64,000 bases of DNA. It comes from Arthrobacter sp. H16F315. Its GTDB lineage: Bacteria; Actinomycetota; Actinomycetes; Actinomycetales; Micrococcaceae. Below, piece after piece: positions 17,839 to 26,853 of the stretch. The stretch lies in the NCBI RefSeq assembly GCF_024124825.1, contig NZ_JAMXSS010000002.1:372001-436000 (forward strand), read 5' to 3'. Below the pieces are notes generated by a model, which did not search any database, had not been told where the DNA came from, and worked only from the letters and a program-made list of their open reading frames with translations. How positions within the stretch are numbered: the first letter of the stretch is position 1; every line of letters begins with the position of its first letter. The translations under genes were made by a program, and so were the position numbers.

Positions 17839-18005
17839 CAGGAACTCCTTCAGAGTGGATGAGGCAGACACTAGCAGGGACGCAGGCGCAGAGGAACTCG
17901 TCGAGCTGGAGCACACACCGCTGATGGGCTGCGCCGGCATCGATCCGGCCGGCAGTTCGGGCCTGTTTCCAGGCTGCGGACGATGGAGACGACGTCGGCC
18001 GGGGC

Positions 18006-18533
18006 TTATGTAGCCCGGGGAACCTTAAAGTGCGTGAGCCTCGCGTCCTGGCCGTCCAGTTCGGCCCAGGACTTCTCCGTCTCCATAACGGTCAGCGCGC
18101 TGGTGGGGTATCGCGTGGCGGCGTCCATGTAGGCATCGTGGCTCGAGTCCCGGGACGCGAGGTGCATCGCGAGGTCCTGCACTCCGGGCATGTGCGAGAT
18201 CACCATCAGGGTGGTCACGGTATCCGGGACGTGGTTGATGACTGTCAGCATCCGCGACGCCGAGGCGGCGTAAAGTCCGTGCTCAAGTTTCGGCGTCGGT
18301 GCCTTGTCGCCTAGTTCGCTGCAAACCCAAGTGCAGGTCTGCCGCGTGCGCAGGGCGCTGGAGCAAAGAATAAAGTCCGGGACCACACCATGTTTCAGCA
18401 GCCACTTACCGGCCTGCGGGGCATCACGGTGACCGCGTTCTTCCAGCGGCCGGTCATGGTCCGCTACGCCGCCGGGCCAATCCGCCTTGGCATGGCGCAT
18501 GATCACCAGCCGTTTGATGTGATGCGCGCTCAT
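18006..18533 (-). CDS. SixA-like histidine phosphatase family protein
   Basis: 175 aa. The histidine phosphatase RHG motif appears as VIMRHAKADWP at the N-terminus, the second Arg is in SSALRTRQT, and the second catalytic His is in MVISHMPGVQDLA. This pattern and the small size fit the SixA branch, which dephosphorylates phosphohistidine in phosphorelays; small-molecule substrates are also possible. No partner kinase is adjacent. Confidence 0.87.
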   Translation of the reverse strand: MSAHHIKRLVIMRHAKADWPGGVADHDRPLEERGHRDAPQAGKWLLKHGVVPDFILCSSALRTRQTCTWVCSELGDKAPTPKLEHGLYAASASRMLTVINHVPDTVTTLMVISHMPGVQDLAMHLASRDSSHDAYMDAATRYPTSALTVMETEKSWAELDGQDARLTHFKVPRAT

Positions 18534-18584
18534 GGATCAATCCTAGTGCGGGGTATCACCCCGTCCGCAAAACCCGGAAACGCA

Positions 18585-18619
18585 AAAGCGCCCGCCCCGG
18601 TTCAAAGGACGGACGCTTT
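18585..18619 (-). terminator. Terminator of the OmpR-type regulator gene
   Basis: On the minus strand a 13-bp stem, with G-U pairs counted, between 18607-18619 and 18585-18597 with a 9-base loop, followed by a short T run, 25 bp after the stop. Confidence 0.6.
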
Positions 18620-18643
18620 CGCGTGGGGCGTGTGGGCCCGGCG

Positions 18644-19507
18644 CTAGATCGAGTACTCCGGTGCGGCCCAGACCACAACTTCCGGGTGCTCATAGAACCG
18701 GTAACCCTGGCCGCGGACCGTCCGCACCGTGTTGGCGAGGCGGCCGAGCTTGGAGCGCAGGCGGCGGATGTGGACGTCGATGGTCCGCTCGTTGGGCACT
18801 TCTTCGGCATTGCGCCACAGGCCCTCCAGCAATTCATCACGGCCCACGGTGCGGGTGCCGTTCTCGACGAGGTAGTTGAGCAGCTCGAACTCCTTGAACG
18901 TAAGGTTCAGGGATTCGCCGTCGAGTGCCACTTCACGGCGGGCAAGGTCGATCAGCACACCGGACGGGCGCGGATCCTGCGGCTGCTGCAGGCGGGCGCT
19001 CTCGGACCGCTGGCGGGAGCCCACTGTGGGGTCACCGAAGGTGGAACGGACGACGTCGAGGGCGGAACCCGGCGCGCTGGCCGGTGCGACGGCGACGGCG
19101 GCGTAGCTTTCGGCACCGGATACCAGCGACTGGGCGTAGGCCCGGATTTCCTGGGCCAGCTTGGCAATGGAGGTGCCGGCAGCCGCTGCGGTCTCCTCAT
19201 CGATGCCCATGTAGAGCACAAAACCCCGGGCGACGTTGTCAACCGGGACCGGGCGGATGGGACTGCCGCCGGCCGGGGCAATCACGGGCGTCGGCGCAGT
19301 GGCCGGCGCCGGCGGAACAGCCCGGAGCTGTCCATAGGAGTTGGGGTTGTAGCCCTGGGGTGCAAAACCCGGGGTGGGGAAGCTGTTTCCGGAGCCGGCG
19401 GGCGCGAAGGATGCCCTGTCGCCGAAGCCTTGGCGAATACCGGAGGTCTGGCCGGCTTTGCCGGCGTTACGGACGGAGATGTGGACGTATCCGGATGCAA
19501 CTGACAT
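18644..19507 (-). CDS. Orphan OmpR/PhoB-type winged-helix DNA-binding protein without receiver domain
   Basis: 287 aa. The C-terminal 95 residues are a full trans_reg_C domain: LNLTFKEFELLNYLVENG, DELLEGLWRN, ERTIDVHIRRLRSKLG and TVRGQGYRFY. The N-terminal half is not a receiver: there is no acidic pocket or phospho-Asp. It begins with a Gly/Pro/Asn-rich stretch (to about residue 75) and continues with a small mixed domain containing GFVLYMGIDEETAAAAG. Input is therefore not by ordinary phosphorylation. It is divergent from a complete two-component system across a 682-bp AT-rich gap. Confidence 0.85.
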   Translation of the reverse strand: MSVASGYVHISVRNAGKAGQTSGIRQGFGDRASFAPAGSGNSFPTPGFAPQGYNPNSYGQLRAVPPAPATAPTPVIAPAGGSPIRPVPVDNVARGFVLYMGIDEETAAAAGTSIAKLAQEIRAYAQSLVSGAESYAAVAVAPASAPGSALDVVRSTFGDPTVGSRQRSESARLQQPQDPRPSGVLIDLARREVALDGESLNLTFKEFELLNYLVENGTRTVGRDELLEGLWRNAEEVPNERTIDVHIRRLRSKLGRLANTVRTVRGQGYRFYEHPEVVVWAAPEYSI

Positions 19508-20189
19508 GGATTGCTTACCTCAATGTGAATGGCCGTCATCGCGGCTCGAATGCTACTTTTCCCCGCAATGAATACTGGGGAGGGGCGCCCGACACTGGGC
19601 TGGGGCGAATGCCTAGAAACCTTTGGGGTGTAAAGGTTAGGCGTGCATTCGACAACAGCGCTTCCCTGCGTCAGCGGGTGCGCTGATCCAGGAAACTGCG
19701 GCTGCAGGTGCTGTTGAGTTCTTGTTCACAATTGAAGTGTGCAACGTAACAATGAAAACTTGCAAGTAACAAAGGGTCCTGGATTCCACATTCTGAGACG
19801 AATATCCACAATGTGGTGCGGATCACGCTTCGGCCAAGACGGTGAGCCGAGCAACAGATTTCACAACCAGGAAACAATTTCCGCTTTTCCCGAATCTTAT
19901 TCGACATATTGGGACAAAGAATGTTCATAATTCTTTGATGGTGTGTTGAGTGACTACTGGGCCGCCTGGCCACTCGGGGCTGCCGTCCCATCTGGTGGTC
20001 ACCCTGCTTCCGGGAAGCGCCCGGACCCGGGTCACGCAGCTTGGCGCCCGCTCAGCGGCCCGTCCTGGCCTGCACATCCGCAGGACGCTGCCGTGGGCAG
20101 TCTCCTCTCCAGCTCGCTAGGGTGGGATTCACAGGTGCCGCACAGGATCACCAAAGCCGTAGCTAACCGGCAGATCGGAGAGTTGTCCC
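19508..20189. other. Long intergenic region between divergent regulator genes
   Basis: No credible gene. The middle (about 19690-19945) is clearly richer in A and T than anything nearby and probably carries the promoters of both flanking regulator genes. A spaced inverted repeat CCACATT...AATGTGG (19786-19792, 19810-19816) is the only ordered element I see. Confidence 0.6.
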
Positions 20190-20930
20190 ATGGCCACCTC
20201 GCACTCCATGACCAACAACCTCCCGCAGCTGAGCCATCCGGACGGCTCCCCCATCCGCGCCCTGGTAGTGGACGATGAGCCGAGCCTCTCCGAGCTGATG
20301 AGCATGGGCCTGCGAATGGCGGGCTGGTCGGTGGCTGTCGCCGCCGACGGACCGGAGGCCATGAAGCTCGCCCGGGAATTCCGGCCCGACGTCCTGGTGC
20401 TCGACGTGATGCTGCCCGGGTTCGACGGCGTCGAGCTCCTCGGCAGGATCCGGGCCTTCGCGCCGGAGGTACCGGCCTTGTTCCTGACGGCAAAGGACGA
20501 CGTCCAGGACCGCATCACCGGGCTGGCTGCCGGCGGCGACGACTACGTGACTAAGCCGTTCAGCATGGAGGAAGTGCTGCTGCGCCTGCACCGGCTGGTC
20601 CAGCGGTCCGGGGTGGCAGCAATGGATACGGCCGAACTCGTCGTCGGGGATCTTGTCCTTAACATCGACACACGGGAAGTGCGGCGCGCAGGTGACGAGC
20701 TCCACCTCACGGCCACCCAGTTCGAGCTGCTGCGCTACCTGATGGAGAACCCGAAACGGGTCGTCAGCAAAGCCCAGATCCTGGACCGGGTCTGGGACTA
20801 CGACTTTGGCGGGCAGGCCAACATCGTGGAGCTCTACATCTCCTACCTCCGCAAAAAGGTCGACGCCATCCACCCGCCGATGATCCACACGGTCCGCGGC
20901 GCCGGCTATGTCCTGAAGCCGGCGGACTGA
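20190..20930 (+). CDS. OmpR-family response regulator
   Basis: 246 aa: receiver domain with acidic pair VVDDE, phospho-acceptor Asp72 in VLDVMLPGFDG, the conserved Lys in VTKPFS, then a DNA-binding winged helix (LHLTATQFELLRYLMENP, IVELYISYLRKKV, TVRGAGYVLKP). ATG 20190 has GGAG upstream; a second ATG at 20208 is possible. The histidine kinase gene follows after 3 bp. The PhoP/TcrA-like type is common in actinobacteria; the stimulus is not visible. Confidence 0.93.
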   Translation: MATSHSMTNNLPQLSHPDGSPIRALVVDDEPSLSELMSMGLRMAGWSVAVAADGPEAMKLAREFRPDVLVLDVMLPGFDGVELLGRIRAFAPEVPALFLTAKDDVQDRITGLAAGGDDYVTKPFSMEEVLLRLHRLVQRSGVAAMDTAELVVGDLVLNIDTREVRRAGDELHLTATQFELLRYLMENPKRVVSKAQILDRVWDYDFGGQANIVELYISYLRKKVDAIHPPMIHTVRGAGYVLKPAD

Positions 20931-20933
20931 TCC

Positions 20934-22564
20934 GTGCCTGTCCGTTCCGGCCAGGCCGGCGCCGCCGGACCCGTGTGGCGCACCCCTTCCAGCTGGCACC
21001 TGCGCACCCGGCTTGTTCTGGTTGCCATGGCCCTTCTGGTGGCTATCTGCGGTGCTGTGGGCCTAGTCAGTTATGCCTCGATGGATTCCTTCCTGACCAG
21101 GCAGCTCGACACACAACTCGAGCAAGCCGCGGACCGTGCCCGCGAGTTTGGCCGCACTGGCGGCCGCGCCGACCCCTTGAGGCCCGGGGCCAGGGAATCG
21201 GGACCCTTAACGCCAGGATCGTGGCCAGCTCGGTACGCGGCGCCGGTTTCCTCGCCGAAGACGCCACCCGAAAGTCCCTGACAATGGAGGACAACGCAGC
21301 TCTCCTGTCGCTCCCTGCGAGCAGCGAGCCGGTCAACCGATCTCTTTCCGCCGGGGCCTATCGGCTGGTAGCTTTCACGGCCCCGGATGGCAGCATGATC
21401 GTGACCGGGCTGCCGCTCGCCGAGAAATTGAACACGCTGGCCTCTTTGGTTTGGACTATGGTGCTTGTCTCTGCGGGCGGCCTTGTTGTCATTGGCCTCG
21501 CCGGCACGGCGTTGATTCGCCGCACCATGAAGCCGCTCGATCAGCTCTCCGAGGTGGCCACGAAAGTGTCCCGCCTTCCCCTCGACGCCGGAGAAGTCGG
21601 ACTTGCCATGCGGGTGCCCGCATCCGCAGCCCATCCCGGCACCGAGGTGGGCAGTGTTGGCCACGCCCTGAACCAGATGCTGGACAATGTGTCCAGCGCA
21701 CTCGAAGCCCGGCAGAAGAGCGAAATGAAGGTCCGGCAGTTTGTCGCAGACGCCTCGCACGAGCTGCGCACACCCCTGACGGCGATCCGCGGGTACACCG
21801 AACTGATGCGGATGACCGAACACTTCACCCCAGACGGCGAGAAGTCCCTGGCCCGGGTGCAGAGCCAGTCCGAGCGGATGACCACCCTGGTGGAGGATCT
21901 GCTCCTGCTTGCCCGGCTGGACGAGGGCCGGCCGCTCCGCCTGAGCGAAGTGGACCTCACCCAGCTGGCCATCGAGACGGTGAGCGACGAAAAAGTGATG
22001 GCACCGGACCGGGTATGGCACTTGGAGCTCCCGGCGGAGCCGGTGGTGGTCCGCGGCGACACGACCCAGCTCCACCAGGTTCTGGCGAACCTGCTCTCCA
22101 ACGCACGCAAGCACACTGGAACCGGCACCACAGTGGTGACAGCTGTGCAGCGGGCTCCCGACGGCACCGCCGTGATGACCGTGACGGACAACGGCCCCGG
22201 GATCGCCCCGGAGTTCGTGGACCGGGTCTTTTCGAGGTTTACGCGCGCGGATGCGTCGCGCAGGAATCCTGCAACGGGTACAACGCCGGCATCCGGCCAG
22301 GCGCGCCCGCACGTGCCGCTGCGCGCACACCGGCTGCCGGCCGCACCGGGTGCGGACTCACACCTCGCCGCCGCGGCTGTCGGCCCGCCCCGAACTGCCG
22401 CGTCATCTGAGGGCACCAGCGGGCTGGGATTGTCAATTGTGCAGTCGATTGTGGAAGCCCATGGCGGCACTGTCAGCGTAGCGTCGGTGCCGGGCCGGAC
22501 CGAGTTCACCGTTCGGCTGCCGGACGCTCCGGCCGAGGACCGGACACCCCGCCGCTCCAGCTAA
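20934..22564 (+). pseudogene. Two-component sensor histidine kinase, broken by one frameshift
   Basis: GTG 20934 opens a kinase with a first membrane helix (LVLVAMALLVAICGAVGLVS), an extracellular sensor loop, a second helix (LVSAGGLVVIGLAGTALI), HAMP, the phospho-His motif FVADASHELRTPLTAIRGY, N box LLSNARKHT, and ATP boxes DNGPGIAP and GTSGLGLSIV. The sensor loop is split: GRADPL in the first frame must join EARGQGIGTL in the next. One additional C in the run 21173-21176 restores the frame. A Pro/Ala-rich insertion of about 45 residues lies between the F box and the GLGLS box. It pairs with the response regulator before it. Confidence 0.88.
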
Positions 22565-22690
22565 GCCGCGTAGCAATCCGCCGCGCCGAACCCGCCGCTC
22601 CTGTTATCGAAATGTGACATTGGCGTTCCGGTCCTGTACCGTTTTTAGCGTGCGGTCATCACTCGGACCGCATATCCGGATGCACGCCAA

Positions 22691-22857
22691 ACTCTGCCGC
22701 CTCCCGGATTCCGCTGGATTAGGCAGAGGCGGGGGACCCAGAGTTCCCGGGCATTTCTGCACATTCCGCCCTTGGGGTGAAGCCGTCACGTGAGATTCCG
22801 TGCGGCCGGGTGACCTCATCCGAACCCGACAGCTAACTCCGCAGGCGTTGAGAGGCG
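22691..22857 (+). ncRNA. ydaO-yuaA (c-di-AMP) riboswitch upstream of the cell-wall hydrolase gene
   Basis: The leader contains the class signature blocks: TTGGGGTGAA (about 22772-22781), then CCGAACCCGACAGCTAACTC (near 22819-22839) and GCAGGCGTTGAGAGG. CGCCTC (22698-22703) can pair with GAGGCG (22852-22857), closing the element and hiding the ribosome site GAGAGG just before the ATG; CTCTGCC can alternatively pair with GGCAGAG near 22722. In actinobacteria this class commonly precedes resuscitation-promoting-factor-like and other wall hydrolase genes, which is what follows here. Confidence 0.88.
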
Positions 22858-22860
22858 ACC

Positions 22861-23604
22861 ATGACTGAATTCACGGCACAACCACGCCCTGAGGGCGATG
22901 CAAAGCGGCGCTCCAAGCCGTCGCGCCACCGCGCCGAGCCCGCCAAACCGGCGTCGGCCCTTTCCCGCTTCACCACCGGCCTGGGCTCCACCGGCCGCCG
23001 GGCGGCAGTTGTTGCAGCGGCGTGTGCGGTGCTCGTGGGAGCCGGCGCCGCCGGCCAGGCGTCCGAGACAGCCACCCGCGACGCCAGCAAAACAAGCAAC
23101 GCCAGCAACGCCACGGAATCGGCTGTCAGCGCGGATCCGCTGCCGCACCTTGACTTTGAACGCGTCCTGGTGGCGAACCAGACCGATAGCCCGCCGGCCG
23201 ATGCCCCGGCCCCGGTCTCCGAGGTTAAGCCTGCCGAGTTACCGGCCCCCGCCGCCGCACCGGCGCCGGAGCCCGCGCCGGTTCCTGTTGCCGTCGACGA
23301 TCCCGCCGGAGCGCAGGCTTATGCGGCCAGCCAACTGGGTGCCCACGGCTGGGACGCCGGCCAGATGCAGTGCCTGGTCAAACTCTGGACCAAGGAGTCT
23401 GACTGGAAGACTACTGCCACCAACCCGAGCAGCGGCGCCTACGGCGTGGTTCAGTCCCTCCCGGCCGAGAAGATGGCCAGCGCAGGCGCCGACTACCTCA
23501 CGAACTACCGGACGCAGATCAACTGGGGACTGAACTACGTCCAGGAACGCTACGGCTCACCGTGCGGGGCGCTGAACTTCCACTACGCGAACAACTGGTA
23601 CTGA
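22861..23604 (+). CDS. Secreted lytic transglycosylase-like cell-wall hydrolase
   Basis: 247 aa. A basic N-terminus leads to a membrane/signal segment (about 48-66), then an Ala/Pro-rich linker, then a compact C-terminal domain with LWTKESDWKTTATNPSSGAY; Glu179 is the likely catalytic acid of this lysozyme-like fold, followed by GVVQSLPAEKM and QERYGSPCGAL. Two Cys residues could form a disulfide. It probably cleaves peptidoglycan outside the cell during growth or resuscitation. Expression is expected to fall when c-di-AMP binds the leader. Confidence 0.85.
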   Translation: MTEFTAQPRPEGDAKRRSKPSRHRAEPAKPASALSRFTTGLGSTGRRAAVVAAACAVLVGAGAAGQASETATRDASKTSNASNATESAVSADPLPHLDFERVLVANQTDSPPADAPAPVSEVKPAELPAPAAAPAPEPAPVPVAVDDPAGAQAYAASQLGAHGWDAGQMQCLVKLWTKESDWKTTATNPSSGAYGVVQSLPAEKMASAGADYLTNYRTQINWGLNYVQERYGSPCGALNFHYANNWY

Positions 23605-23645
23605 GCTGCGGCGGAGGCATCGGCCCTTCCGACGGGGCCACGGTT

Positions 23646-24329
23646 TCACAGCCGGAAGGAGATGATGCTGCGGCCGGCGCCGTCGACCCCGACCTCGCAG
23701 CCGACGGCTGAATAATCGGCGATGCGCAGCACGCCGTCGGGCAGTTCGCCCGGGTTCGGGCCTACCGCCACCGTCCGCATCCCGGCAGCCAGGCCGGCGG
23801 CGATGCCAGCCGGTGCGTCCTCGAAAACCACAGCGTCCGCCGGGTCCACTCCGAGCAGTTCGGCCGCGCGCAGGTAGCCTTCCGGGTGTGGCTTGCCGCG
23901 GCCGACGAGATCTGCTGTCACAGCGGTGGCGGGCACGTCAAGACCGGCGGCGGCCATCCGAATGTCTGCCAGCAACCGGTCCGCCGATGTCACCAGGGCG
24001 ACGGCGTCCGCCGGCAGCAGGCGCAGCAACCCGGCAGCGCCCGGCAATGCCACGATGCCGGCAGTCCTGGCGCGTTCCATGGCACCCAGTTCCGCGGTGA
24101 GGGCCACGACATCGGCTCCCGCCGGCGCGAAGCGCCGCACCGTGTCCGCTGCCTGAACGCCATGTGAGGTGCGCAGGATCTCGGCAAGGTCCAGACCATA
24201 GCGGGCAGCAAACTCCCCCCAGACCTGTTCCACCACTGCGGTGGAATCAACGAGAGTCCCGTCCATGTCAAAAAGCACCGCTCGGACGGTGAAGGCGGGC
24301 GGAAGTGCGGTGCCGGTACCTGAAGTCAT
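23646..24329 (-). CDS. HAD-superfamily hydrolase, beta-phosphoglucomutase/sugar phosphatase type
   Basis: 227 aa. HAD motif I is [11 protein letters not shown], motif [10 protein letters not shown], motif III is the Lys in [11 protein letters not shown], motif [13 protein letters not shown]. The alpha-helical cap between motifs I and II is of class IA. This pattern fits phosphatases of small sugar phosphates; the substrate cannot be fixed from sequence. The gene stands alone. Confidence 0.88.
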   Translation of the reverse strand: MTSGTGTALPPAFTVRAVLFDMDGTLVDSTAVVEQVWGEFAARYGLDLAEILRTSHGVQAADTVRRFAPAGADVVALTAELGAMERARTAGIVALPGAAGLLRLLPADAVALVTSADRLLADIRMAAAGLDVPATAVTADLVGRGKPHPEGYLRAAELLGVDPADAVVFEDAPAGIAAGLAAGMRTVAVGPNPGELPDGVLRIADYSAVGCEVGVDGAGRSIISFRL

Positions 24330-24377
24330 CGTCCCATCTTGCCGCGTACCAACCGGATGTTCCGGATCCCTTGGCCG

Positions 24378-24660
24378 TCAGGAGCCGGTTGACCGTGCCG
24401 GGAGCTGGTGTACCGCCCACTTGTTGCCGTCGGGATCGGCGAAGTAGAGGAAACGTCCCGAGTCCTGGACATCGACGCCGCTGACGTCCACGCCGTTGTC
24501 CTTGAGCTGCTTGTGGGCGGCCTGAATGTCGCTGACCACGAGTTGCAGGCTCGGCGCCGTACCCGGCGGTGCATCGCTTAGGCCCTCACCGATCGCGATC
24601 GAGCAGCCCGAGCCCGGCATCGGATACGGGAACATTAACAAGTTCGAGTTTCCAGTCCAT
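24378..24660 (-). pseudogene. VOC-family (glyoxalase-like) protein with internal deletion
   Basis: The gene begins normally at ATG 24660 with MDWKLELVNVPVSD, the first strand of a VOC module. It then jumps, in a different frame, to PGSGCSIAIGEGLSD and the intact C-terminal half (VVSDIQAAHKQL, DPDGNKWAVHQ). About 40 residues that normally lie between are missing. Unlike the other breaks this is not a one-base homopolymer change, so it looks like a real deletion or a collapsed assembly. Confidence 0.7.
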
Positions 24661-24754
24661 GGGCTCAGGCCAGTCCCGTGTTGAGTTTCCCGGCAGGCCG
24701 GAACCCCACTGGGTGGGAAGGTCAGCCGCGCCGGTGTTGCTGCCGGGCGCTGGC

Positions 24755-25390
24755 TTAGCCGGCCACACCGTAGAGGCGGTCGCCGGCGTCGCCCAGACCC
24801 GGGACGATATAGGACTTCTCGTTGAGCTTCTCGTCGATCGAAGCAAGCACGATCGTGACGTTGGCGTCAGCCAGCTCTTCTTCCAGCTTCGCCAGGCCTT
24901 CCGGCGCGGCCAGCAGGCAGATGCAGGTGACGTCGGAGGCGCCGCGCTTGAAGAGGAACTTGATGGCCTCGCGCAACGTCCCGCCGGTGGCAAGCATGGG
25001 GTCCAGCACGAAGATCTGCCGGTCCGTGAGGTCCTCGGGGAGGCGCTCGGCGTATGTGATGATGTCCAGGGTTTCTTCGTCGCGGGCCATGCCCAGGAAA
25101 CCGACCTCAGCGGTGGGGACCAGCTTGGTCATGCCCTCGAGCATGCCGAGGCCGGCGCGCAGGATGGGGACAACCAACGGAGTCGGCTTGGTGAAGGCGG
25201 TGCCAACGGTGGTGCTGACCGGCGTCTCGATGGTCACCGGTTGGGTGCGGACGTCGCGGGTGGCCTCGTACGCCAGGAGCGTGACGAGCTCCTCGGTGAG
25301 CTGGCGGAAGACCGGGGACGGGGTGTTCTTGTCCCGCAGAACTGTGAGCTTATGGGCGACCAGCGGGTGGTCCACAACGAAAGTGCGCAT
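24755..25390 (-). CDS. upp: Uracil phosphoribosyltransferase
   Basis: Makes UMP from uracil and PRPP in pyrimidine salvage. 211 aa, the family's length. The PRPP loop reads [16 protein letters not shown], uracil binding is in [14 protein letters not shown] at the C-terminus, and the N-terminus [15 protein letters not shown] is typical. Confidence 0.96.
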   Translation of the reverse strand: MRTFVVDHPLVAHKLTVLRDKNTPSPVFRQLTEELVTLLAYEATRDVRTQPVTIETPVSTTVGTAFTKPTPLVVPILRAGLGMLEGMTKLVPTAEVGFLGMARDEETLDIITYAERLPEDLTDRQIFVLDPMLATGGTLREAIKFLFKRGASDVTCICLLAAPEGLAKLEEELADANVTIVLASIDEKLNEKSYIVPGLGDAGDRLYGVAG

Positions 25391-25402
25391 GGGTCAAAAC
25401 TA

Positions 25403-26245
25403 TCACCCGGCGGATGGGGTCCTGCCCGTGGGACCGGGGGCGCCGGCGTCGTGCTTCTCAGCCGAAGTGCTGCCGCCGGTGGCGTCGGCGTTAAGGTGGA
25501 CCTCGTTGTCAAACGTCGGGGCTGGACCGGCCTGTTCGCGGTGCCGCAGGACGTGGAAGAGCCGGTGGGCCAGGATCACTATCCCGACCCATGCCAGGCC
25601 CAGAATCCAGCCGAAGATCACATCGGTCATCCAGTGGTGGCCCAGATAGACCCGGCTCATTCCCATCGCGAAGATGAAGACCGCGCCGGCCGCTATCAGG
25701 CCCACCCGGGCGATGGTGCGTGTGATCTGCAGGCATGCGAGGTACACCACCAGGCCGATCACCACAGTGGTATTGAGTGTGTGGCCGCTGGGGAACGATG
25801 GCGAGGATTCATAGGGCGGGACGGCGTCGGTGTGGTCCGGGCGGGTCCGGCCGATCAGTTTCTTGCCGATGGCGGTTGCCGTCACAGAGACCGCGGCGGC
25901 GCCTCCGATCAGGATCAGCGGCCGCCAGGTCCGGCTGGCCCAGATGAGCGCCGCCGTGAGCAGGCTGGCCAGGATGGGCATCCCGATCCCGCCGCCGATA
26001 TTGGTGAATCCCGTGACGAACGAGTCGAGGGCGGGACTGCGCAACTGTTCCATCATCCCGAGGGTGGGCTTGTCCAGGTTGGCCAGGCCGGCGTCGTCCA
26101 CCACGTTGTCGTAGACCTCGGCGCTTAGCAGGGCCAGGACCAGCACCACCACACCGCCGATCAGCATCGTGGCCCATAGCGCCGCGTAGGGCACCACCCA
26201 TTTACCCCAACGGCGGGTCAACCAGCCCTCTGTCCCGGTGTTCAC
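25403..26245 (-). CDS. PAP2-family phosphatase, integral membrane
   Basis: About 280 aa. The three phosphatase motifs are KKLIGRTRP, SFPSGHTLN and SRVYLGHHWMTD, placed between six membrane helices, so it is a lipid-phosphate or undecaprenyl-pyrophosphate type phosphatase with its active site outside. I use GTG 26245 because GGGAG precedes it at a good distance; an ATG at 26284 is possible. The 12-bp gap to upp suggests co-transcription. Confidence 0.88.
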   Translation of the reverse strand: MNTGTEGWLTRRWGKWVVPYAALWATMLIGGVVVLVLALLSAEVYDNVVDDAGLANLDKPTLGMMEQLRSPALDSFVTGFTNIGGGIGMPILASLLTAALIWASRTWRPLILIGGAAAVSVTATAIGKKLIGRTRPDHTDAVPPYESSPSFPSGHTLNTTVVIGLVVYLACLQITRTIARVGLIAAGAVFIFAMGMSRVYLGHHWMTDVIFGWILGLAWVGIVILAHRLFHVLRHREQAGPAPTFDNEVHLNADATGGSTSAEKHDAGAPGPTGRTPSAG

Positions 26246-26316
26246 GGTTTCTCCCGAATGTTGTGCCGGGCAGCCGGGCTGCACAGCTTGCTTACTGTCG
26301 AAACTATCATTGAGCC

Positions 26317-26820
26317 ATGACTTCCCCCGACCCCCGCCATGCCGATTGGATGGGCCTGGCCCTTGAGGACGCTCGTGCCGCGCTGGCCACTGCGGACGTA
26401 CCGATCGGCGCCGTTGTCATTGGTCCGGACGGTACGGTGCTCGGCCGCGGCCGCAACGAACGCGAGGCCCTCGGGGACCCGACGGCGCACGCCGAGATGG
26501 TAGCCATCCGGGCGGCTGCCGCGCGGCTGCAGGAGCCTGATTCGCGGGGCCAAAACGGCGGGGACGGCTGGCGTTTGGCGGACTGCACCCTGGTGGTGAC
26601 GCTGGAGCCTTGCGCCATGTGTGCCGGGGCCGTGGTGTTGGCCCGGATTCCGCGCGTGGTATTCGGAGCGTGGGACGAGAAGGCCGGGGCCGCCGGCTCC
26701 GTCTTCGACATCCTCCGCGAGCGCCGGCTCAACCACTGGGTGGAAGTGTATGGCGGGATCAGGGAGTCCGAAAGTGCGGCGCTGCTGCGGGATTTTTTTG
26801 CCGGCCACCGCGGCAGCTAA
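26317..26820 (+). CDS. tadA: tRNA-specific adenosine deaminase (A34 to inosine)
   Basis: 167 aa. Zinc ligands and the catalytic Glu are in TAHAEM (His58, Glu60) and EPCAMCAG (Cys99, Cys102). TadA edits the wobble A of tRNA-Arg(ACG), and exactly that tRNA is encoded at 9.1 kb. The insertion between the two motifs (EPDSRGQNGGDG) is slightly longer than in Escherichia coli. Divergent from the PAP2 gene. Confidence 0.93.
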   Translation: MTSPDPRHADWMGLALEDARAALATADVPIGAVVIGPDGTVLGRGRNEREALGDPTAHAEMVAIRAAAARLQEPDSRGQNGGDGWRLADCTLVVTLEPCAMCAGAVVLARIPRVVFGAWDEKAGAAGSVFDILRERRLNHWVEVYGGIRESESAALLRDFFAGHRGS

Positions 26821-26853
26821 GCCCGGTCGGGTCCTCTTCACCGATTCCGTACA

